From the NCBI GenBank assembly GCA_026120185.1, contig JANUWF010002022.1, forward strand, positions 2,402,001-2,466,000: a stretch of 64,000 nt of DNA, written 5' to 3'. A model generated the notes under the pieces. The model worked only from the letters and a program-made list of their open reading frames with translations, ran no database searches and was not told where the DNA came from. The translations under genes and the position numbers were made by a program. Source of the DNA: Voacanga thouarsii (taxonomy: Eukaryota; Streptophyta; Magnoliopsida; Gentianales; Apocynaceae). Below, piece after piece: positions 46,691 through 58,833 of this stretch (the stretch's first letter is position 1; each line of letters starts with the position of its first letter).

Positions 46691-48635
46691 CATGATGTCG
46701 GCTGGGCAATTTGAACAAAGTGCAAGACACAAAATTAAGTTGTGAGTGTGTGACAGTTTTAAAAAAATAAAAATTATTTAAATTAATAATATTTTAAATT
46801 AAAATAGGCTCGAAAACATTTCTTCCTGCTTAAGGTTGCTGGCATAGGTTAGCAGCAGTATTACTGGAAATAGCAGAATTAAGTTTCTAAAAAACATAAA
46901 TTAAGGGTAAATATAAAGAATTAAGACGGTATGCAAAAATGATACCACACAGTAATAAAGTCACTAAATTTAATTAATTTGTCAAGTAGAAGAAAACAAA
47001 AAAGAAAAAAAAATAAAGTTTAAAGAGATAAGTATTTACATAAAATATTTTTGAAAAGAGCTTTACCAGTTTACATGGCATGTGTGTGAGCTTGTTGGCG
47101 TCAGGTGACTGTGACTCCGTGGAAGAGAAAAACAACCAAAAAGAGAAGAAAGTAAAATGAAAAATGAAAGAAGAAAAGATGCAAACTTATGATTTATGCA
47201 TGGCGACTTTGAAGAAGAAGAGGACAAAAATGATACAAGAAAGAGAAGTAAAGGAACAGACAGTAGACACAAGTACGAAAGAAAAGGGAATATAAATGAC
47301 TTAGCATTTACAAATTTATCAAAAAAAGAAAAATAAACTTAATATTGACACAGTATTAATTTTATTATTTTATTTTATGCATTTAACGAATATAGTTTTT
47401 TAACAAATAATTTTTTTTTTTAAACAATGACAATCTTTCTATGTTAATACTATCATATTTTTATTGATTTAGTTATTGCTTAAGGAGAAAGAGAAGGGGC
47501 GGTTGCCCATAGAATATTTAAATAAAATACAATCCTTTGTCTTTTTATTTTATTCTCCTAACATTTTCTAAAAGATAAAAAATAAAATTATGATGCATAG
47601 CAGGCTTTTTCCAGCTATTTTTATTTATAATAGAAATATGCTTATTACCCCCCCCCAAAAAAAAATAAAAAAAAGAAAGGAAAACAGAATGAAATTGCGG
47701 TATTAATGTTGCAAATCAATGGTTTAAGTTTGATCAAAAGAAGCATGGAAAACAGAAGGTAGAAGCATTGAAGGAAGAACAGTGAACTTCTGCAACTTTG
47801 CCTTCTCTTTCTTCTGGGAAAAAAAAATCTACAAAAGTTTAGTGCATCTGGTATACATACAAAATGAGTCGAACACTCTACGGAAGTCATCTAACTAAAC
47901 CACCTCCAAAAGTGGAAGTACAATTGTCAATTGACGGAAAAGAAAGTAACAAATGAAAATAAGTTAGTATTAGAAATATGTTTGATATATTTATATATTA
48001 ATTAAATTAAAATTTATAAATACATGAAAATGAATTATGTTTTTGTAAATATTATTTTTAAAAACTACGACACAGAAAAAACTTCTAGCCTTCTAATAAT
48101 CTTCCAAATCTCCAATTTTTCTTTACTGTAATCTTTTGAGATCAAAAAATTATTTGTCGTATTTTTTTTTTCTTTGTTAAGGGTGGATTTACCTGAACTT
48201 TGAGATAATGTTAAAAGTTACAACAGTTGTTTCTCATGTATATTGATATAGTCCTAAACCAATATGTTTAGTTAACTCTATCCAACTATCTCCACACATT
48301 TTACTCTATCTTTAATAGGAATATTGATAAAGTATCAAAACTAGAAAAGTATAGTTGGGTACAACTATCTCTAATTATCCTACTCAATCTCAAATATAAT
48401 TTTTGATTTCTTAGAATTTATCATAAAAAAATTATAAATATTTATAATTTATTTTCATCTCATAATTAGGAGCTACTAAAGAAACTTGACTGGAAATAGT
48501 CAAACAAAATTACAATAAATTATTTGTCAATAAAAAATATTTTATTAATTACGTTTCATCCCACTAAAAGAATATAATTATACTTTTAGACTAACTAAAA
48601 TTACTAGAGCCACTAATTATATCCTAAGATTGCTC
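46691..48635. other. Intergenic, no gene seen
   Basis: AT-rich DNA with purine-rich (47,100-47,290) and poly-C/poly-A (47,649-47,675) stretches. Short open frames here are low-complexity and have no recognisable domain. Confidence 0.4.
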
Positions 48636-48725
48636 GATCGTATATATTAATAAGTTAGTCGGCGGTAGTAACTCAAATAAGATCGTATATATTAATAAGT
48701 TAGTCGGCGGTAGTAACTCAAATAA
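48636..48725. repeat. Perfect 45-bp tandem duplication
   Basis: Two identical 45-bp copies (48,636-48,680 and 48,681-48,725), each starting gatcgtatatattaataagt and containing gtcggcggtag. No mismatch, so recent compared with the surrounding decay. Confidence 0.95.
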
Positions 48726-48839
48726 GATGTAAACTAGCCGATTAAAGATGGTTTTTTACCCGACTCATGCTCATGGGTATGCAACTCGCGTTTTTCTATT
48801 ATGCTCTCAAACTTCCCTCATCTACCCCACACCCACCCC

Positions 48840-49660
48840 CTCCCCGAACAAGCTGGACACCCTGGGAGAAATCTTGAACGACCAATCTGGATAAGAGAGA
48901 GAAGAACAAGGAGAGCGATAAAGCTTTGTTAAAGATGTCGGCAAGTTATAGTACAATAGATACAGAAGAGACTTAATTTGGCCAGTTTGAAACAAATCTC
49001 TTATAAATTGAAAATCTAATTCTATGTGTTTAGTACGCTCATTGAGACGGATTTTCCACAAGATAACAGAAGATAAGAACAAGTAAAGAGAGTGGAAGAT
49101 GCAAGTCATCCAATAATTAGAGAATCCAATAAAGCTCAAAAATGGATTGAACTAGTGCATGATATTCTGCCTCAGTTGAGCTATGAGAAATGACAGATTG
49201 CTTCTTAGATTTCTAAGAAATTAGAGCTCCACCAAAGAAGATTCAAAACCCAGTCACTGACCGTCTAGTATCAAGACAAACCTCCTAATTTGAATTTGCA
49301 TAAACTTAAAAGTGAAAGGAATTGGTGGAAGGAAAGAACAATGCCTAACTGGGAGAACTTTTGATATGACGAAGTATCTATGGGCTACTTGAAAGTGACA
49401 TTCAATACGACGAGTAAAAAATTAGCTCAAATATTGGACAACAAAACAAAGACCTGGGCATATAAACTTCCTCGTCAAGATCACCATATAATAAAGCATT
49501 ATTGATATCAAGTAGATGTATATGCCAATGATAAGCTACTGTAAGAGCAAGCAATAACTAAATAGTAGTAAATCTTGACCGCCGGAGAGAAAGTTTGTAA
49601 ATAGTCAATGTCTGGTCTTTGTGTATACCTTTTAGCAACCAACTGTGCCTTGCATCATTC
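48840..49660 (-). pseudogene. Copia RT/RNase H fragment with internal deletion
   Basis: On the minus strand, the N-terminal RT motif VAYHWHIHLLDINNALLYGD with LDEEVYM (about 49,560-49,465) is followed directly by RNase H: LISWKSKKQSVISHSSTEAE, then NERTKHIELDFQFIRDLFQT and GQIKSL (about 49,220-48,950). The central RT with the catalytic YVDD is missing. Stops and a shift are present. It belongs to a different Copia group from the element at 17-28 kb. Confidence 0.75.
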
Positions 49661-50004
49661 GACACTCCTATTTGTCTTATATTTAATCTTAGGGAAAACT
49701 ATTTTGGTAATCTTCCAATTATTGGCTTGTTCAACTTTTACCCTCCAACTAAAAAAAAGTGTAAAATAGTTCTTCGAACTTTCTAATTGTTCAAAATTTG
49801 CCCTCCCATGGTCAGCTGACAATTCCATTAGTTTTAATGGTATTTTGGTAATTTCACATTTTATATTAAAAAATATTATTATATTTTTTAAGTAATTCAT
49901 TTTAAATATTTTCTTTTTTTCTTCCTTTTTTCCCTGCTTCTTCCTCTTCCTTGCCTATGTAATTTTACCATTGCAACTCCATATAGAAGCATACATCATA
50001 CCAA
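49661..50004. other. Left flank of the MULE
   Basis: No gene. It includes a degenerate repeat-like passage (ggagggtaaaagttgaac on the minus strand) and a CT-rich run at 49,905-49,955. Joined to the right flank at 60,704 it should reconstruct the empty target site. Confidence 0.4.
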
Positions 50005-50013
50005 CGTCAATAA
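50005..50013. repeat. MULE target-site duplication, left
   Basis: cgtcaataa, identical to 60,695-60,703. Nine base pairs is the hallmark length for Mutator-family insertion. Confidence 0.9.
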
Positions 50014-50146
50014 GGGGTTTTGACCAATTAGGGTCAAAATACAAATCAAAAACCAAAGGAGGGACGAAATTGGAGGTGTGGGCTGAGTGGAGGGACGAAA
50101 TGCGAGGTTCCCCAGCATCTTGCATTCAAAGAATGCGAGATAGTCA
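50014..50146 (+). repeat. MULE left terminal inverted repeat
   Basis: Begins GGGGTTTTGACCAATTAGGG. It aligns with the complement of 60,559-60,694 over ~133 bp with about ten substitutions and one short divergent patch (near 50,090-50,106). It contains an 11-bp-arm palindrome at 50,117-50,141 with one mismatch. Confidence 0.9.
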
Positions 50147-51255
50147 TTTATAGTCATTTCCAGCCGGGCACAGAAAGTCATGTTGTACCTCGCAAATAAG
50201 AATTGCGAGATTAGAGCACCTCGTAAATTCGATTTGCGAGGGGTGATAAACCTCACAACCGTGATTTGCGAGGTTCTTTATTTATTTATTTTTTGTATTA
50301 CTTTTTTACACAACCAAATGTGTTTGATTTTTTTTTATAATTTATTTTTTTCTATTGTAAAAGAAATTAATATTTTTAAGTAATAATTAATAATTTAAAT
50401 TTAATCATTACAAATAATATACATATTTTGACTATAATTAATTTTATTTATATTGTAATATATAATATTTAATTATTTATTAAAAAATTGTAAAATTTAA
50501 AATTCTCAATTATCTAAATATACTAAAAAAGTCTTTCTTTCTTTTTTTATATATATTGGAAGCATTTTATCATTTTTTGTAACTTCTTCATCTCATTTCA
50601 TTTCTATTGAATTTAAAGTCTCTACTATAATCATCCGTTTATTTTATTTCTTTTGTAATTTTTTTCTCTATTGTAAAAGGAAATAATATTTTTAAATAAC
50701 ACAAAATATATAAAGATCTAATAAATTAATTTAAATTTAATCATAACAAGTAATATTTGTATTTTTACTACAGTTAATTTTATTTGTATTGGATTTTGAA
50801 ATAATTTTTTATTTACAGTTTAATTTATAATATTTAATTATTCGTTAAAAAATTATAAAAATGTAAATAAAATTTTATTTATTTTAAAATAAATAAATAC
50901 AGATATTCATTAAAGTTTAAATTGCAACTCGCAATTTTATTATTTAATTTGCGAGGTGCATTTATTTATTTATATTTGTAATTTTTTTTCTCCATTACTA
51001 TTTTACACAACAAAATATGTTTATTTTTTTTTTTTTGCAATTTCTTTTTTTCTATTGTAAAAGAAATTAATATTTTTAAATAATAACTAATAATTTAAAT
51101 TGAATCATTACAAGTAATAAACATATTTTTTCTATAATTAATTTTATTTATATGTACATATTTTGAAATAAATTTTTATTTGTATTTTAATTTATAATAT
51201 TTAATTATTCATTAAAAATTATAAAATTTTAAATTCTCAACTATCTAAATATACT

Positions 51256-51302
<47 letters not shown>

Positions 51303-51963
51303 TGGAAGCATTTTATCATTTTTTGTGACTTCTTCCTCTCATTTCTTTTCTATTGAATTTAAAGTCTCTACTATAATCATCTATTCATTTTATTTTTTTG
51401 TAATTTTTTAAAAAGGAAATAATACTTTTAAAATAACACAAAATATATAAAGACCTATATAAATAAATTTAAATAATTAATAATTAAATTTTATTAATTT
51501 AAATTTGATATTAACATGTAATATACGTAATCTATTGTTACTACAGTTAATTTTATTTGTATTGGATTTTGAAATAAATTTGTATTTTTAATTTAAGTTT
51601 AATTTATAAAAATATAAACTCTCAACTATCTAAATACACTAAAATTATAGTGTCAACTATTTAATTAATATTTAAATTTAATATCAATTATCTAAATTTC
51701 ATAATCCCCTTACATTTCATAATCCAAATAATTTATAAATTAACTAAATTCAGATAATGTGTGAAATATTAAAGTTCTAAAAAAATCATTTAAAAAAAAT
51801 TACAATCTCAATATTTGTCTTTAAAGTTCTATTATATTATTAATTTTGTCTTAAAAATGGCCAAACTAAATTGAACTCTAAAACGTGATCAAATAATAAA
51901 ATTTATTACACATGAAATAATCTAAAAAAAAAAAGGATGAAAGTTAGTCCCATAATGAAATCC
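50147..51963. other. MULE left subterminal region with tandem duplication
   Basis: Non-coding. Palindromic GCGAGG motifs lie at 50,189-50,209, 50,219-50,241, 50,251-50,273 and 50,928-50,956. The AT-rich block 50,276-50,930 is duplicated as 50,957-51,600 (about 690-bp period); both copies share ttctattgtaaaagaaatta and ggaagcattttatcattttt. A (CT)n run of ~38 bp at 51,261-51,298 lies in copy two where copy one has a short CT-rich run. It probably contains the 3' UTR of the PMD gene. Confidence 0.75.
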
Positions 51964-54182
51964 TCAACGATTTCTTGGAGGTTGAACTCGTCTCTGAGGC
52001 TGTTGTTGTTGTTCTTCGGGTGCTTCTTCCGGTTGTATTATACCATGCTTGTAATGGTGAGATGAACCAGGAATATCTACAGAATGTATGTGCCGTATCT
52101 GAGACCATCCAGAAGTAGAGCCGGCATCAAAATCATCAGTTGAAGATAAGTATCTGGTATCAAAGACTAGGTGCTGTGGAGTAATAAAATCATCTTGCCT
52201 ATCTTCAACTTCTGCAGGATTACCTTGTTCATAATCGTGTACTGGTGAGTAGTGATCCTGCATAGGAATATTAGGTATAGCATCTCTGCGTGCTCGTTTA
52301 CCCCCTCTCCGCACCGGGGGAACTTCGCAATTGATTTCTTGCGGGATCGGAGGTATCAGTTGAGCAGTGTAGCTTCGTCTAACTGGCTCATATGGTGGGT
52401 GGTTCAAATGACTTACCTCACCAGCGGCAGTCAACGAACGTATAGTGAGATCCGTTATTAATGCAAACATTTGTCTACTCGCAGCATCTACATTTTGATA
52501 GCCTTCATTGCCAAGGTACAATATCCAATGCATCGAATCAGTCTATATAAGTATTTCGAAATGTCAATAAATTATTTCAGTGCAAATTATATATTTTATA
52601 ATATTATGTAAGAAAATTTACATATCAATACTTTTATCGCCCCACCGCTCAATTGGTAGCCCGAAGGATTAGGTTGCATTATAATCGGATTACCAATTAG
52701 TTGCCTAGTATGAGTCCAATACCATGCTGTATAGTCAGGTGAAACTATATTCTGACCGTAACTATGTTGTCCAAGAAGAACTGTTGAATGCCTATTAACC
52801 CAGTACGCAAGATGTATTAAATGTATCTCGGGCCACCCTGCACCGGTAGTTCTCATGTCACGGGTATGCAAATTGTCACCGGTATCAACTGCAGCAGGTA
52901 TTATCTGCACAAATCCAAATTGTCGCATGACACTATCTGGATGATGCACTTCTATTGTTTCTCAACAAATTAGAGATGTGATAGATGACTAAATGTGTCG
53001 TCCATGAGTGCAATACGGGAGTAAGGTAGCCAACATGTGCTCATCATAAGGTTGCCAAATAAACTGTATAAATGTAAATTGTCAATATCAATAATAAATA
53101 ACGAATTTAAAATTAGAGTTGAAAGCAAATTGATTGAAGTAAGACTTACATGGTCATATTGCATTCTATCTAACTGATTCCTATAGGTAAGAAGCACATG
53201 TGTCGGGGTACGTACAAGCTCTAATGGTCCCTTCCATGCTGATCCTCTCGGGGCCTGGGGATCAATATCCTCAATCGGACGAACTCTACTCGGTCTGATA
53301 GTAGGTATATGCTCCCAAGCGCACAACTATTTCAACATGAACAACCAATTCTTAAGAAAATACTATATTTATTTTATAAGAGTAATAAGATTTTTTTAAA
53401 ATGTGCATTCCATACCTGAACCAATAATAATAGGCCACTGATGGTGTGCGCTCTGTAGGATGTAGCGTTTCACAGACAATGGTACAGATGAGCTAATGCT
53501 GCACTTCCCCAACTAAGGGTGCCAGATACCTCTAAATCACGAATGTGTTTTAGAAAGCGCAGATGTACTCTATTGCCGGACTTGTCCAAGAATAGAAAGC
53601 CACCGATGAACTGCATAATATGACACCGTGTATGCTGCTTTATCATCTCGGCGTCGCATCTGCAGGTAGTGGCTGGCTCAATGCTCTCTCGAGCGAAATA
53701 ATCTTCAATCTATATCCGTCAAACTCCGTCAAAGTCGGTCAAAATCCCAAAAGCTCGTCGCACATATCAATCAACTCTATAGATGAATGTACGAAACGAC
53801 TGGTACAAATAGGATCACTATCTATACGTAATCCAAAGAGAACCTCTATGTCCTGTAAAGTGATAGTAGCCCCTCCAACTGCAAAGTGAAACATATGCGT
53901 CTCCTGATGCCATCTTTCCACTAATACTGTTATCAGTGGATGGTCGATCCTCATGTAACATAAACGACGTAGTCCACTAAAACCGGCAATATCCATAAGC
54001 TGCTCAATACGATGATCGAATGGTTGAGCTTTCCAAAATATGCTATCATTCCGCTTTGCATTTAAAACGTTGCTGTATAACTGTCCTGCCCAAATATGTG
54101 ACGACCTGTGTTTGTGTTACAATCTCAATATATCCGGTATAATAGGACCTGGATCCATTCCGTGTGAAGTAGACTCATACAT
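51964..54182 (-). pseudogene. Plant mobile domain (PMD) gene inside the MULE, four exons
   Basis: Inferred exons: 54,182-53,416; 53,326-53,150; 53,063-52,632; 52,542-51,964. The junctions are CAG|GTATGG, CAT|GTAAGT and AAA|GTATTG, with AG acceptors, all in phase 0; the product would be about 650 residues. Hallmarks: KHRSSHIWAGQLYS, then RWHQETHMFHFAVGGATITL with QDIEVLFGL, then FIGGFLFLDKSGNRVHLRFL and SWGSAALAHLYH. Next come CAWEHIPTIRP, IWQPYDEH and VHHPDSVMRQFGFVQIIP. Exon 4 is a Pro/Arg-rich tail ending in a Gln run. Damage: stops at 54,119, 53,741, 53,472, 52,991 and 52,964, and a one-base loss near 53,650. PMD proteins are linked to transposon silencing in plants; the role of the MULE-borne version is unknown. 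Confidence 0.85.
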
Positions 54183-54410
54183 TCTATCTTAATTAATATA
54201 ACCAATTTAGGAAAAATTAAAAATAAACACAAAAGTAAGATGTATAGCCAACATCAAATTAAGTACAAAAATAAAAAATAAAAATACAAAAGTAAAGATA
54301 AATAATTTAATGCAAGATGTATAACAAATATTAAAAATTAAGGTTACAAATAAACAATGTATCTAAACAAATTTAGCTATCTAAATATAAAACTTAAATA
54401 GATGTTGCAT
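54183..54410 (-). promoter_or_regulatory. Gap between transposase and PMD genes
   Basis: 228 bp of AT-rich DNA between the transposase stop and the PMD start, both minus strand. TATA-like words (tatttaagttttatattt on the minus strand, about 54,400-54,380) would suit a separate PMD promoter, but this is only composition-level evidence. Confidence 0.25.
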
Positions 54411-57197
54411 TCATTGTACAGCACCGTGAGTGCAATTTCTCCTATTGTGTCCGCTGCGATGACTGGCGCCGCAACGAGGTGGTGAATTGGGATTACGTTC
54501 ATCCATCTCATTCCGAATACGCGACGTCTGCAATCTACCCCTGTGACGATTCTTAAAACGGTGAGCAAATGGGGCCAAGCTAAAGCCAGGATTACACTAA
54601 TAATCCTCGTATAGAATGGGCCTGAACTGTGCTGTATAAGTCATTCTATAGGATAGTGTCGTATTTTCTGATGACACTAAATCTCCAAGATTCAACCCCA
54701 ATTGCTGATATGCCGCAAACGCGTGCAAAAAAGGTATTCCATAAATTTTCCATTTGCAACAGCTGCACTTTCTGGCCCCAATATTAACCTCGTACGAGTT
54801 ATTTCCCTTCACATGCTCACGATGCGGTGACACAATATTAAAAATCCCATGATCTCAATTAAAAATCAATGCACGGTGTATTCTTCCTTTCATCTCATTC
54901 TTCACAAATTTGGCCCATATCCTAGAAGGAAAGTGATATCGCCCATGATTAGCCTCCTGTCGATGGTCATTGAAATATTTGACTATTTTTTTGAATGAAA
55001 ACTAAACAATTACTCTGATGGGTAGGGCACGTATACCCTTTACGACACTATTGAAAGATTCTGCCAAATTGGTTGTCATGTTACCACACCGATGCCCACC
55101 ATCATAAGCAAGCATCCATTACTCTTTCGGAATCAAATCCAACCATGCCTTTACTTGGGGGTTTAGCAAATTAATTTCTTCCATAATCTTAAAAAATTTT
55201 CGCTTTTTGCTTTGATCCCCGACTGCGTACATCAACTTCTTTAACTCATGCTTTTTGAACTTTGAATTGAAGTTACTCCAAATATGCCTAAGACAAAATC
55301 TATGTACTTCCATTGGCTTTTGCCAGAGGGATAGTCAATGAACTGGATTCACAATCCTAATGTGTCTGTCAAATATTAAACAAACTTTTCGGTCCTTTAA
55401 CACATGTTCTCTTAGCAAGGTCAAAAACCACCTCCAATTGTTATTAGTTTCTTTGTCAATGACTGCAAATGCAAGAGGCAATATATGGTTATTGGCATCC
55501 TGACCCATCGCTGTTAAAAGTTTTCCCTTGTATATACCCCTCAAAAATATCCCGTCAACGCTAACTACCAGTTTCATGTGAATAAATGCATCAACATAGG
55601 GTCCGAATGCTCAAAAAACATATCCAAAAGTCTTGGTCCCATTACTATCCATAGGCAAGAAGTGCCATGCCACGACGGTACCAGAATTCGCATCTTATAA
55701 GGCTTGCATATATCGTGGTAATTGTGTGAATAAAGATGGTCAGTCCCCGTAGATCTCCTCAATAGCATTCCTACGTGCGTTCCCTCCTTTCCTGTATGAC
55801 GGGGTGAAGTGCAATGTGTTATGAATATGACTATTTATTTTACTGACTTTAATCTCCGAATTATCATGAATAAAATGCAAGATGTGTCTCGTCATGAATT
55901 TCGCACTCATGTTTCGGTGGTTCCCGTCGACTATTCGGATAAGACAGATGTGATTTCCATGCCATCGACTAATTTGCCACAAGCCAGAACCTTTCTTTTT
56001 CCGTGCACGGATATGCCAATAATATGGATGCTTTGGAGTTAAATTTTTACACTTGGCAACCCAATATGAACTCTTGCTTTCTACTACAGTAAACTCGTGA
56101 CCCATTCTAATAAACCACGATCGAACAATCCAAAGCAACTCATTCTTATCCCTAAACCACATGCAAGCCCTTAAGTTATTATTGGATTCCGACCATAAGT
56201 CCATCCCCGTACTCGGTGCCAATCCACCAACTTCGTTTTCCAGCTCTTGTGAAGTATCTAACTGGTAAAGATATATTGAATATGGTGGATTGTACAAGCG
56301 GATCGGTTTAGATGATCTATTAGCAGGCTGTTGCAATACAGAAGGACCGGGAATATCTTCGTCGTCATTGCCATCCCCCCCGTCCTCGTCTGGTGACTCA
56401 TCCATGGTAGGCCCATCAACGTCTGACGTAGGTCCTAACGCATCTACAGTCACTTCCGGAACACCGACCCAATTACGCTCTTGAGCTACCCAATTATCAA
56501 CTGGGGTTATATCTAATGAAGCACCAATTTCAGCCATTGAAAATAATTATTGGCTCGTCTGTGCTTGGAGGGATTGAATGTGGTCATAAGGTTGAGGCAT
56601 GACAAACCCAGTAGAAGCTGAAATGTATTGATTGCTAGGTCCAACAACTTGGGCATCCAAAATTGATGTATTGAAAAGGGATTGGAAAGTATCATTTCTG
56701 ATATGTGGAGGATCGTTGGCTACATGGGTTGGAAAATTTAAGTCGAAGTTAGGGATGTTGTCAGGAACAGTTGAGTTAAGTAATGCAATGAACGATTTAG
56801 TGATAGGAATTGGGATGTTATGCTCTGGAAGATCTATAACTATTGCATTCAGAATCTGGATGATCTCATGGTGAACATAAAGATCAATTGGTTGTCCCTT
56901 CATGGTAGATGCATAATACCAGAAATTTTCCATATTATCGTCATCCGTTATAGTAGTGGTTGTAGACCTCATCCCAGTACCAGTAACAGTGTCCTCCCTC
57001 ATTGTGATTTGCAACTTTACAGTAGACGTGTCCAGACCTCGAATGGCACATATTTTGTTGACTAGACCACCAAAATTAACTCGATTTCTAACAATTAATG
57101 CCTTGCGATAGGAACCATTAAAAAAATCGCCATGTGCCATGCGTATAATTTCGCAATCCCAATATAATCGTAGTCTTACAGGTTCTTCTAATGACAT
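54411..57197 (-). pseudogene. MuDR-type transposase, one frame of 929 codons with nine in-frame stops
   Basis: Catalyses cut-and-paste movement of the MULE. Domains: N-terminal PB1-like region (residues 1-112, starting MSLEEPVRLRLYWDCEIIRM); Asp/Gly-rich linker; MuDR DNA-binding region (about 340-485, with MWFRDKNELLWIVRSWFIRM); DDE-type MULE domain (about 541-740) with SVDGIFLRG (Asp 548), IFDRH (Asp 610), CLRH and NLAESFN; SWIM zinc finger (811-825: CSCCKWKIYGIPFLHA, where the usual third Cys is Phe); C-terminal knuckle-like CGASHRSGHNRRNC with one Cys replaced by Ser. Stops at codons 217, 486, 501, 529, 621, 693, 732, 781 and 867. No indel breaks the frame. Natural stop TGA at 54,413-54,411. 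Length fits autonomous MULE transposases. Confidence 0.92.
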
Positions 57198-58799
57198 TGC
57201 GTTTAGATCAATTGAGCAGGAATTTTTTATTCAAAAATTAAAGTATGTCACGATCAAATAAATAACTATTCAAAAATTAAAGTATCTCTAAATAAACAAA
57301 TAAATAAATAACTATTTAGGTCATTAAATATTTAAATAAATAGATAAATAAATAAATAAATGATAATTAAGCAAATAAATAATTAATTACTTTAATAAGA
57401 CAATAAATATTGGTTATTAAATATCATAAATAATATTATGTACTAACTAAATAAATTAATAATGACCTCAATATAATAATTTAAATACTAATTATAAATA
57501 CTAAATAATAATTTTAAATTATATATATTATGAAAAGAATAGTATAATAATTATATTATATTAATTAAACATAATAGTAATGAACTATGCACTAATAATT
57601 AAACTAATAAATTTATGAATAAATAAATCATCGAAACAAAATTAACTAACAATGCCATAATAATACAAGAATACATAAATAAATAACTATTTAGGTAATT
57701 AAATATTTAAATAAATAGACAAATAAATAAATGATCAAATAAATAAATGAAAATCAAGCAAATAAATAAATAATTACTTTAATAAGATAATAAATTTTGG
57801 TTATTAAATATCATAAATAATATTAAGTACTAACTAAATAAATTAATAATGACCTAAATATAATAATTGTGACTACAATACAATAATTAGGGATAAGAAA
57901 AAAATTTTGAAATGTGACTATAAAATAAAATTTGTGACTCTTTTTTTTTTTGTTGTAATTTTAACATTTCTAGACTATATATGTGAATTATTTATATATT
58001 CTTTCAAACAGGCCCAATAGCAATAATATGTAATAATATATAATGTTAATAATAAATAATAGCTTTAACAAAATCGACCAATAAATATGTTATTAGTAAA
58101 TATTTAATATATTTATAATAGTAAGTAATAAATAATAATTTTAGCAATAAAATTAATAAATAATGTATAATAATCTTAATAATAATTAAAAAAATAAATG
58201 CATGAATAAATAAATTGATAAATAAATAACTATTTAGGTAATTAAATATTTAAAATAAATAGACAAATAAATAAATAAATGATACTTAAACAAATAAATA
58301 ACATAATAAATAATTAATTACTTTAATAAGATAATAATAATGGTATTAATAAATAATAAATGATAGAAATAATATATAATAAAATATAATGTTAATAATG
58401 AATAATAGCTTTAACCAAATCGACCAATAAATATGTTATTAGTAAATATTTAAAATTATTATAATAGTTAATAATAAATAATAATTTTAGCAATAAAGTT
58501 AATAAACAATGTATAATAATCTTAATAATAATAAAAATAAATAAATACATAAATAAATAGCTAAATAAATAACTATTTAGGTAATTAAATATTTAAATAA
58601 ATAGATAGATAAATAAATAATCAAATAAATAAATGATAATTAAATAAATAAATAACACAATAAATAATTAATTACTTTAATAACACAATAAATATTGGTT
58701 ATTACATATCAATAAATAATATTAAGTACTAACTAAATAAATTAATAATGACCTAAATATAGTAATTTTAATAATAATAAATAATAATTATAAATACTA

Positions 58800-58833
<34 letters not shown>

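Noticed and set aside
53600..53889. 89-codon plus-strand frame in the MULE
   Set aside because: Antisense shadow of the PMD exon 1 coding sequence.
54377..54568. 63-codon minus frame downstream of the transposase
   Set aside because: It is another frame across the transposase C-terminus, which continues in its own frame to the stop at 54,411.
55574..55768. 64-codon minus frame between transposase pieces
   Set aside because: Out of frame with the 929-codon frame; the in-frame reading through the stops gives the expected MULE motifs instead.
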